NCBI GenBank assembly: GCA_018873225.1
Contig: JAEILZ010000008.1
Coordinates: forward strand, 2,418,001-2,482,000
Reading direction: 5' to 3'
DNA from: [Phialemoniopsis] sp. UDSM-2020
Taxonomy: Eukaryota > Ascomycota > Sordariomycetes > Thyridiales > Thyridiaceae
Length of the DNA stretch: 64,000 nt
The position numbers and the translations under genes were made by a program. Below the pieces are notes generated by a model. It made no database searches, was not told where the DNA came from, and was given only the letters and a program-made list of their open reading frames with translations. How positions within the stretch are numbered: the first letter of the stretch is position 1; each line of letters starts with the position of its first letter. Shown here in pieces: positions 41,194 through 50,200 of the stretch.

Positions 41194-43451
41194 TTAGTAC
41201 TCGTAGTCCAACCGTACATTGAATGTAGGCGCATTCCCCTCGAGAAAGGGGCTCGCTAAATACGCCCCGAGCTCCGCGTCCGACCCAACACCAATCGGCA
41301 CCTCGTCCCCTCCCGACCCGCCGCTCCCCTTGGGCGTCTTGAGCACCGCCTCGACGGCCGTGCACACGCTACCGGGGTACTTGCCCGCCGCTACGTGCCG
41401 CAGCTCCGCCACCGACGGCGCGCTCACGAGCATCGCAATCCAGGGCCTCCCCGGGTCGCCCGGCACCCCGGAGTCCGGGTGCAGGCGCAGGTATACCGGC
41501 GTCGCGGGCGCCGAGGCGCTTATGCGCCTCTGCTGGTGGTGGGGATGATGAAACGCCGCGAACTGTGCCGCGTAGGCGGCGCTGCCGTCGTCCATGTACG
41601 CCGCTGCCGCGGCGTCTGGCGGCAGAAGCAAGGCCGTGGGTTCCATGGGCAGGCCGGTCTGCGGGTCGATGACGGCGGCCTGGTGCGGCAGGAGGCGCTG
41701 GTGCTGGAGGTGCCCCTGTGGCGAGGGGGCCTGCATGGGCATGGGCACGACTCCCGGCGAGTGTGCGTGCGAGTCGGGCGTGCCGGGCACCATGGCCAAC
41801 GGCGACAGGTGCGAGACGTAGCTGTCTGCCTCGAGAGGTGTGTTGGCGAGCGCGGCCATGTCGGCGGGTGTGATCTCGATGTGCACTGGTGCGTCTTGCC
41901 TAACCATCGTGGGAGGTTCAATACCAGGTGTGCCTTTTTTGGCCGGGTTGCGGCGCGTCTGGTCGTCACGGAAGCGCTTAACGATGTCCCTAGCTATGGC
42001 TTCGATAGCCCTCCTCTTCTGTTCGTGGTCTGCTTCGTCTTCGCACGCTGCAAGTTTGCCCTGCAGGATGTCCGACTCCTCGAGCCATCGTGTCTTCAGG
42101 CGCTCCCAGTGCTCCGCCCCGTCTTCCAGCTTGCTAAGGAACCCGTCCTCTCGCAGCATCTCGTAAAGCGCGCCCCTCACCTGCCTCGACTCTTCCGGGT
42201 TGACGCCCAGAAGATTCTTCGCTTCGGCAATCGTCAGCCGCGGTTCCCCAGCCCGCATCCTTTTTGTCACATCAGTGCACAGCACATCCAGCGCAAGCTT
42301 CCTCGCTTCTTCGCCCCGGGTGTCGCCAGCACCGCCGGCTACCGCAGTCCACATCACGGCCTGCAGATGCGCCGACTCGGCCACCAGGCGCTCTTTGGCC
42401 CGCTCCCACCGGCCAGGCCCGGCCACAGTCTTCCGCTCGATGCCCTCTTCGGCGCAGATCTCGCGGAACCGCGAGCGCAGACGCTGGTACAGCGACCTAT
42501 CGAGGTCGAGCACGGCCTTGCTCTCGTCGAGGGTTGTCTCGGAAGGGAACCGCGGCGGCAGGCCCTCAGGGTCGGGCGGCATGCCCGCCCACGCGCGTGT
42601 CCTGCGTCGGCGCTTCTTGCTCGCCCAGCGCTCCACCGACTCAGCTTCTAATTTGCGCCGGCGTTCTTCGCGGGCTACCTGAGTGTCTGTGTCGAACAGC
42701 TGGTGATATTGTTGCTGCGGTTGCTGCATTTCCAAATCACCACTGACCAAGTCGCCATCACCGCTGCTGCCCGCAGTCGCCTTGTCCGGAGCAGCAGAGC
42801 CAGGGTTTGGCGCGCGCAGGAGCCAGCGGTTACGGGAGCGCAAACGCATCAGCTCGCGCGGCTTAATGCCGAACCCGTCCTCTTCGTTGAGGATGCGCAG
42901 CATCTCGCGCTGCGGCAAGTTGCGGCCCCATAGCTCGCGGACGCGCTCCACGAGCTGGTCATTCTTATGTGCTGGGTTCTGCTTGTGCGGGAAATCCCAC
43001 TTGCGGAACTGGGTCTGGAAGGCGCGTTTACTGTTATTATGTTAGTGTCGAGCATTTATGAGCTGCTTGTATTATGTTGAAGTCTGGTGCAGAGGGCCAT
43101 GGTCGGGCCACTTGTCTCTACCAAAACAATCCCAGAATCCCAGAATCCCAAAACAAAAGTAAACAAGGCACCGTTCCCGACCCCCGGAGTCCACCTTCGG
43201 GCCAGAGTGGGACTCCATTATCGACGGCGCCAATGTCCTCGGGCCAAGGACCGCCCATCTCGGTACGGCAGGCTGAAGGGACACGCGATGGCAGGACGCA
43301 GTACGGCGGGCGCAAGGGCTCCCTTGGTCACTCACCTCGGCTTAAAGTTATGGTGCACCCTCATGTACTCGACAATATCCTCGAGCGCCTTCTTCTCTTC
43401 GATATACAGGCGGTAGCACGTCTCCTTGTGCGCTTCCCATTCGTAAACCAT
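41194..43451 (-). CDS. Clr5-domain protein (650 aa)
   Basis: Two exons: 43451-43336 and 43030-41194, split by a 305-nt intron (CCGAG|GTGAGT ... AACAG|T, phase 2). The join reads HHNFKPSKRAFQTQFRKWDFPHKQNPAHKN, which completes a Clr5 domain at residues ~1-60 (EWEAHKETCYRLYIEEKKALEDIVEYM at its start). Clr5 is a fission-yeast silencing/regulatory protein; in Pezizomycotina the domain is common at the N-terminus of putative DNA-associated regulators. The adjoining block (VERVRELWGRNLPQREMLRILNE, IKPRELMRLRSRNRWLLRAPN) looks like a helix-turn-helix-type element. Three similar predicted-helical repeats follow, each with an RLRSRFREICAEEG / ALYEMLREDGF-like pattern. A Pro/His/Gln/Ala-rich linker leads to a C-terminal folded-looking region ending APTFNVRLDYEY. 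A nuclear regulatory role is inferred from the domain only. Confidence 0.82.
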
Positions 43452-44354
43452 GGTCGACTGGTGCCATTGTTGAATGGGTGAGCATTGCAGGATTGCGCAA
43501 ATGGTCCGAGCCGGGCGTGGTAAATTACGCGTCTGGTGACAGTATCAGGACAGTGTATATACTGTGCGTCTAACCTTGCCATTTCACTACATCTCGCCAT
43601 AATCTTTCGCTTCTGCACTTGGGCAATAAGCTTGAGATAAGCACTGCCGGTGGTCTTTACGATATTAAGCACACCTCTATCTGCTTCGAGCAGATGGTCA
43701 TCCCTGTAGGTAGTCAAGGACTAATCTGTGATGCCGTTGTAGGCCTACCCTTGCTTGGAAGAGCAAGGGTTATGGAGACTTGAGTAGTAAGATGCGACTT
43801 GAAGATTTGTCGGTCTCCCCCTCGAACTAGACCTCGAAATGTCGGAAGCGATCAAGCCTCCCTACTAGTTGAACTTACATTAGAGGTCAGGTCGGCAATC
43901 TGGATGAGCCCTTGTTGTAGGAGCTCTCACAACAAAACGGCCAACCTAGTTGGTTACATCGTTAACAGACTTCTCGATACAAGAAAATGAATGAAATAAT
44001 GTAGGTCACTATTGAGGACCTGGAACCGTCTGCCGTACCTAAGGATCTTGAATACCGATTCACCTCAAGCAAATTTCATTATCAGCACACGACCCGAGTG
44101 ACAGCCGATAGCGACCATTGATCCAAGCACTGCTGATGCTACTGGCCGATGCTCCGGAGCTAGCCACAGAAACTTCTTATCATCCTTCACGAGCCACTGT
44201 TTGCCAATGCTTATTCCGGCGCTCATTTGTCATCGACTTGAGGGGCAGCTCCAATCATAGTGTCTCCCGAAAGTTCGTCGACACTCTCCTGTCGTCCTGT
44301 GGGACAGGCGACCATGCGCCTCCTTCCAAATTTCCCCATGAAGAGGGAGCCGCG
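43452..44354. other. Intergenic spacer 0.9 kb
   Basis: Promoter of the Clr5-domain gene and 3' flank of the HET-domain gene. It is more AT-rich than the genes, and no gene or repeat is supported. Confidence 0.5.
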
Positions 44355-46756
44355 TCAAGAAAGTAAGAACGTCTGCAGCTCTACGCCCATCGCTCGTAGT
44401 GCCTCGGGAAGCATCCTCGGATCCGAGTCCAAGGTCTCCCCGGTCTCCACGTTGGCGAATTTGGCCACGAAATCCGGACCCCCAGGATTTCTCTCGATCG
44501 GCAGGGCCTCCCAAGGGTGAGCCAGGGCTGGAAGCCTGGGATCATCTGGAGTGGTGGTGGTGGTGGTGGTGGTGGTGGTGAAGAAGTCGTCATCAGGCCC
44601 ACCGTCTTCGTCGTTATTACCATCGTGGCGACGCGGACGATGCCGGTACTGATGCTCCACGCCACCGAAGCTGAAGTTTGAGACGACGACGTCCCATCCG
44701 TCTGGCAAGGGCCCGAGGATGCCCGAGGCGTCGTCCATGCCATGTATGTAGCACTCTCCCACCACCAGATACCGGCTCGTGCCGACGCCATCTTCTCGCA
44801 GCATCATCGAGGAATTGCACCCGAGAATCGCACATATGATGTCTCCTAAGACGTTTGGACTTTCTGTCAGTTTCTGACTTTTGAAAATGTTTTATCATTG
44901 TTTTATTTACCCGATTTGGCACACGGTGGGCCGAGGCCGAGATGGCCATCCTCAGTGGTCACCAAGGTCCTCGATTTGACGAGCCTGGCCGCCTCCAACA
45001 TTGCGACGCCAAGGCTTTCGTCCCCTTTTGCTTTTTGCTGCTGCTGCTGCTGTTTCCCGGAGTCTACTGGACAGCGGACCTTGGTCAGGTAGTCTTGTCG
45101 CCAAACCTCCAGGCTGTCCATCACCCCGCCCCGGACGGGGTATCTTTCGGATAGGTACCCCACGGTGAGAGTGGAGAGGAACGCATCTAGGAGAGATCCC
45201 CCGGCGACGTAGTCCTTCTTCTCGAACAGGTCATCGGGCTCCCACGACCTTATGTGTCGCAGCGCCTCGACTTCAGTGTCAGGGGCGGCCGGGGCGACAG
45301 CCTGCACGGTTGCGAACTTGCGGCCGGTGACCCGGAGCCTATTCGGAGGCTCAACAACCGCACATGCCCGCGACAGCCCACTTGAGAACACATAGTGGCG
45401 GAGTTGCGCCGTTTTTCGAAGCGTGGACCAGTCCGGGACCCAAGTAGGCAAATCGTCAATGACGATGCCGGCCCCGGCCCCATCCTGGTGATTACGATCA
45501 CGCAGTAGCTCGCACTGCCGCAGCAACTGGAGGCGCTCGTCCCGCTTCAACACCTTCGTAAACACATCGGTGTAGACCTGCGCCACGGGCAGGCTGTATT
45601 TGGGAGACACCAGACGTGCAAAACTATGCTCGACGATGCCTAAGACGCCATATATCTTGTCCCAGGGGCTGAAGCACTTTCTTTGGCGGATAAGCCCCAG
45701 AACGGTCTCAACCGGCATGCTTGGACGGCGGCGACCCGACAAGCGGAGGAGGGGCTCGAGGTAGTTGGGTCTGTCGCCCAGCATCGGACGGAGGTCCTCC
45801 TTATCTGACAAGCACGACACGGCGCGTATAAACTCGTAGAGCGACATTTGGTGACTGCAGCCGCCACACTGGATGATCGAAGTATTGGAGTTGGCCAACA
45901 GTATCTCCTGCACGATCCACAGACGCTCAAAGTACTCCCGGCTCAGGAGGCGTCTGATCGACTCGCACACGGCCTGTGAGTACGGCAGGGGCTCGGCCGG
46001 GTGAAACCATCGCTTCTCCGTGGCGTCGGGTGATCGGTAGCGGAAGCCCTCCAGGTCGATTTGAACTTGGCGGCCGAGATGGGCCAGTGTCGACAGTGCC
46101 AGCTCGCTGTCGTCGGTTTCGGGTCCGAGCCAGATGATCACACGCTGAGCTAGGGTGTAGATGGCGGCCATGCGGGGGATCTGGGACTCCTTCTCTGCAC
46201 TATCGTAGGTTTGGTTGATGCAGATGGCGTCGACCCACAAGGTCCTCTCCTGGTCGACTAGCCTGAGGCTCTGGAGGGCGACGGCTAGGTTTTGGGTGAT
46301 TGAAAGCTCGCCCGAGGAATCAACGACGTTCACAGCCGGGTCATGGGCCTCAGCAAAAGCCACATCCGGGTCGTCTTGGGAGCCCCAGACGTAGGAGAGA
46401 GCTTCGTACCGGGGGAGGGGAGGAGGAGGAGCAGCAGCAGCAGCAGCAACTGGAGGCGTGGCGCCGTCGTCCTGCATCGTGGATGGGTGAGTCCAGGTTG
46501 TCTCTTCGGATTCTTCATTCTCAAAGATGAAGGGGCCCTCTGGCGTTTTGCCGCAAACCCAACCCGGCGGGAGGGTATCTTGCATCTGGGCCGTCGCATC
46601 TTCAGGTTCTTCTTCCTGAGGCTCTGGAATCGAATCTGGCAGGAAGACCGGCCAAAGGCGCAACTTTAACTCGTCTGTTGGTGAACCGGGAAGAAGAGAC
46701 AGCAGCCTGATCTCCTCTTTGGGGTTGTTAAGTGGCTGGTATTCGTACTTCTTCAT
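44355..46756 (-). CDS. HET-domain (heterokaryon incompatibility) protein with embedded WW domain (778 aa)
   Basis: Two exons: 46756-44911 and 44845-44355 (65-nt intron, G|GTAAAT ... TTAG|GA, phase 1). The start MKKYEYQPLNN-EEIRLLSLLPG is the usual HET-protein beginning. HET domains trigger growth arrest or cell death when non-self is detected; many have unknown partners. The HET signatures are PRYEALSYVWGS (115-126), LWVDAICINQ, IYTLAQRVIIWLGP, and YFERLWIVQEILLA. Between the first strand and YEALSYVWG lies a WW domain at ~62-91 (LPPGWVCGKTPEGPFIFEN, then ETTWTHP; Trp66, Trp88, Pro91). The C-terminal region matches the usual HET-protein tail: GDIICAILGCNSSMMLR and YLVVGECYIHGMDD. Low-complexity runs are a poly-Ala/Pro tract after the WW, Gln6 and Thr10. 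The gene appears intact. The frame is open 38 codons upstream, but that stretch does not look like HET protein. Confidence 0.9.
44551..44580. repeat. (GTG)10 microsatellite encoding poly-Thr in the HET protein
   Basis: Ten perfect GTG units on the plus strand, read on the minus strand as ten ACC threonine codons near the C-terminus of the HET-domain protein. Being a trinucleotide repeat, length changes would keep the frame. Confidence 0.9.
46431..46448. repeat. (GCA)6 microsatellite encoding an Ala run in the HET protein
   Basis: Six GCA units on the plus strand give the alanine stretch just before PPPPLPRYEALSYVWG in the minus-strand HET gene, between its WW domain and HET core. Confidence 0.85.
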
Positions 46757-47562
46757 GGCTGCTCGAGGAGGGAAACACGCGAAAAGGTGCAGGCAAATGG
46801 ACAAAAAAGTACCCTTAGGTACACCAAGGCAGTAAGAGAGGGTGCAAAGCGAAGCCTCCAAAGAAAACACCGCAAGTAAAGATGGGTTGTTTTGGATGAA
46901 TGGATGAAGAATACCGTAGATTCTGCCCAGGCGACTTTTTGTCAGTCTACCTCCAGTTGGTCGGAAGGTGGGCGGCAGGCGACTGTTATGTCGCCGACAT
47001 ATCCCTTCGCCGACGCGTTCAATAGGTAAATAGAGGCAATGTAACCCAAATGTGCATTATTCTTACTGCAGCGTTTAACATTGATAGGGCGGATGCGGTT
47101 GAAGCGTTGCCGTGAGTAATCGATTGATTGGCCAAATGAGCGTGGATGCGTTGCATGTCGGCGACAAATAGATACCAGAACAGCCAACTGCCAAACCTAA
47201 AGTGGCTGTAGGCGCAGACGAGACATCAATATTTGATAATATCACTCTAGGACAAGCCCGCATCATGACCGGTGATGTTGGTTTGGAGAACTGGCAAAAG
47301 GTGGCTAGGCGCAAGACGACGATCGCGCATAACAAGTTCGGTAGTGATCTGAGGATCATGACCGGTGATCAGGGAGGCCAAGCAGCTGCTAGTTTTAACG
47401 CGAATGTCTGGGGGTGAACTTGAGGATCTCAACTACTGATTTGATGATGCTGACTGGTCGGAATTAAGGTATGAGACTGACGATGAGATATTACGACATG
47501 TTACAGTTAGGATAATGACTTGAAACGTACTTAATGAAAGTAATTTCGAAGCACACCCTTCC
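46757..47562. other. Intergenic spacer with a repeated 15-mer
   Basis: This 806-bp stretch holds the HET promoter and the amidase 3' flank. It contains two identical 15-mers (separate entry). No gene is supported. Confidence 0.5.
47262..47369. repeat. Direct repeat of ATCATGACCGGTGAT, 93 bp apart
   Basis: Exact copies at 47262-47276 and 47355-47369. The core ACCGGT is palindromic and the second copy is extended to a near-palindrome GATCATGACCGGTGATC. The intervening DNA is not duplicated. Confidence 0.75.
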
Positions 47563-49695
47563 TCACTTCCCTTGAGCCTTCTCCTTCGCGAGCGCGACCA
47601 CATCCACCCACTCCTCCGGTCGCACCCTGCCCTCGGGGTACGCCTCGTTGATGTACCTCTCCGCATCTCCAGCCCAGCCCAGCAGCTGCTCCTCGGCACC
47701 CCACTCGCCCATCGCCATGATCCCCATCGGCACGCGCCCGGCGCCCTGCTCGGGCTCGGCGTAGCCCATGGGCGCCGACGCCGCCGGGCAGCCCGTCAGG
47801 TTGGCCATCCACACGTACATCATGTTGCGGATCGTCATGTTGCCGTCGAACACGCCGTACGCCTGGTCCCCCGGGTGCACCTTCCAGCCCGCCGTCGGCG
47901 TCGTCGGCGTCAGCACCAGCAGGCCCGGGTGCTTCTGCCACAGGTGCGCGAGGTGCTGCATGATGACCGTCTTGATCTGCCCATAGCGCAGGTACTCGGA
48001 GGCGGGCGTGTGCTGGCCCGTCGAGAGCAGCAGGCGGTTCGGGTGGTTGAGCAGGGCCTGCCAGTCGTCCGGGTTGGGCGTGCGGCTGCGGGCCTCGGCG
48101 AAGGCCTCGGTCACGCAGATGCAGGCGTGGGCGAGCTGGCCCTCGCGCATCATGGGGATGCCAATGTCGATGATGCGGTAGCCGAGCTGCTTCTCGAAAT
48201 AGTCGAGCGTCTTCTTGAAGTGCTCTATGATGATGGGGTCGGACTTGTCGATCCAGTCCCAGACCACGCCGATGACCTTTTCTGCACTCGGCGGTGGCGG
48301 TGTAGAGATGGCGAACTTGCTCTGGATCGAGTCTGAAGCGTCAGGTTGTGACATGAGCCGATATGCGATGGTGAGATCCGAGACTGTGGCGGCCATGGGT
48401 CCAATCACGACAGTAGTGAAGGCCTTGAACATTGTCCTGTTATGAGACGGTTTGAGGCCATACAGACCGTTGTATGTGGAGGGAATGCGGATACTGCCAC
48501 CTATCGAGATGTTAGTATCAAAGGCTGTGGAGTTAGTGAGACAGGAACCTTACCGCCATCGGAGCCGACTGCAATCGGAATCAGGCCGGCTCCCATAGAA
48601 GATCCTGCGCCGGTCGATGAGCCTCCAGGGAAGTATGACTTGTTGTACCAGTTCATCGGTGTACCCATGGCGGGCTACACACCATGTTAGCTCACAATCC
48701 CATCATCAGCTGCAGAAAGACCATCTTACGTTGCAACCAGTCGTGTCTAAACGGCAAGCATCGCGATCAGTTGTGATATCACACTGTAGGGGTTGTGTTT
48801 ACAACTCACCCATCCCAATTTCATGCATATGATGGTGACCAACGACAATCGCACCAGCCTCCTGCAGCTTGAACACGGGCCAAGCCGACTTCTCCTGAAC
48901 TTTGCGAAAGAAGGGATAGTTCTTGTTCGGCTTCATGCCGACCGTCGTCACGTACCCCTCGAGGTCGGTGTCGCACTTGACGCCGATGGGCACGCCATCC
49001 AACGGACCAAGCGGCTTGCCAGTCTTGTACCGCTGGGTCGACTCCCGCGCCGCCACCAGGATACGCTCGACATCATTGGCCACAAAGGCCGGTGCGTACT
49101 TGGACGGCGCCGAGCCATCGACGGGCTCCCGCTGGACGAGCGGCAGCAGAGCCTCGACGACCTGGAGCGGCGTCAGCTCGCCCGAGCGGTACCGGACCGT
49201 GTAGTCGGCCGTCGAGTGGAACCTGCCGGGTCGGTCGGCGGGCTGCGCGGTAGTCAGGGCGGAGGTGATCTCCAGCATGGAAGCCGGGGACGACTCGTCC
49301 GCCAGCGGGATGACGGTCGGCTAGAGGGATGCATATTAGAAACATTGCTCCCTTTATGCGTGCCGGACGCCAAGTCCAGGATCAGCATCTCACATGAAAG
49401 GTGTGTGGCACATCTTCTAGGCCAGCGGCGCTCCTGAAATTGCCAAATCCTGCATTTGCCCAAAGAATCTTTTGTACGAAGCCCAACTTTGTTATTCTGT
49501 TCATGGAACATCAGCTATCAGGTTGTCTAAGCGAGAGGTGGGTGAGGGCGCGTATTTGCCAGACACATACACTGCAGCGCCAATTGCCAGGGGCAGGCCG
49601 CGGAGCACCGGATTGTTGTCTTTCTCAAACTTATACGTCACATCCGACGACTCCTTGGCCGCCGGGTAGTTCGCAAATGACCTGGAGGATGCCAT
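47563..49695 (-). CDS. Amidase-signature hydrolase (acetamidase/FAAH-like), 604 aa
   Basis: Six exons: 49695-49571, 49496-49394, 49320-48810, 48746-48730 (17 nt), 48674-48554 and 48500-47563; introns are 53-74 nt. The amidase-signature family hydrolyses amides with a Ser-Ser-Lys triad. Here the lysine is Lys191 (DGVPIGVKCDTD), the cis-serine is in GGSSTGAGSS (Ser271), and the nucleophile is Ser295 in GSDGGGSIRIPS. Each splice was fixed by family sequence: AVITKLGFVQKILWANAGFGNFR, MHEIGMDTTGCNPAMGTPMNW (across the 17-nt exon) and SDGGGSIRIPSTYNGLYGLKPSHNR. The C-terminal half has the VIGPMAATVSDLTIAYRLM and VLTPTTPTAGW-type blocks. There is no signal peptide; it is probably cytosolic. The substrate is unknown; filamentous-fungal relatives are annotated as acetamidases or general amidases. 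It is divergent from ROK1. Confidence 0.9.
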
Positions 49696-50200
49696 GTTCG
49701 ATTGCCTTATTCTGGCTTGAAGAGAGTAAGACAAAGGACAAGAGAGGGGAGCTCGAGACCCTTGTTGGTGTTCAGCGCTCAAAAGATGTGCCTCGGCGCG
49801 CGCGGACGTGGAAAGTCAATTTGCAGCTGAAGATCACGGTGCAAAAGTGGCGCAACGACAGAACAGCAAAACTCGAAAAGGAGATCTAGAATTTGAATCA
49901 GTCGACTTATGATTAACTCTACAGTACTCCCATCCTCAGACCTTGCAGGATCATGAATGATAATGCCATCTTTAGCGAATCCCTAGCGATGAGCTCGGTG
50001 TAAGCTGCCCCTTTACGAAGCTTTCACCGCCCTGGAGCTTGGACCAGAGCCACCCCACAATGAACGTGGGGCCGCTGGCGGTCAGTCCAGTACTGCCGCC
50101 CAGAAAAAAAAAATTACATGCGACGGGATATCTCGAACCAAAAAGATTTGATTGACGAGTCGAGAGCTTGGGCTTCACCGCAGCCAGCCACGAGCGCAAG
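49696..50200. promoter_or_regulatory. Divergent promoter region of the amidase and ROK1 genes
   Basis: 505 bp between the two ATGs; an A9-10 tract at about 50104-50113 lies ~90 nt before the ROK1 start. No specific factor site can be named. Confidence 0.45.
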
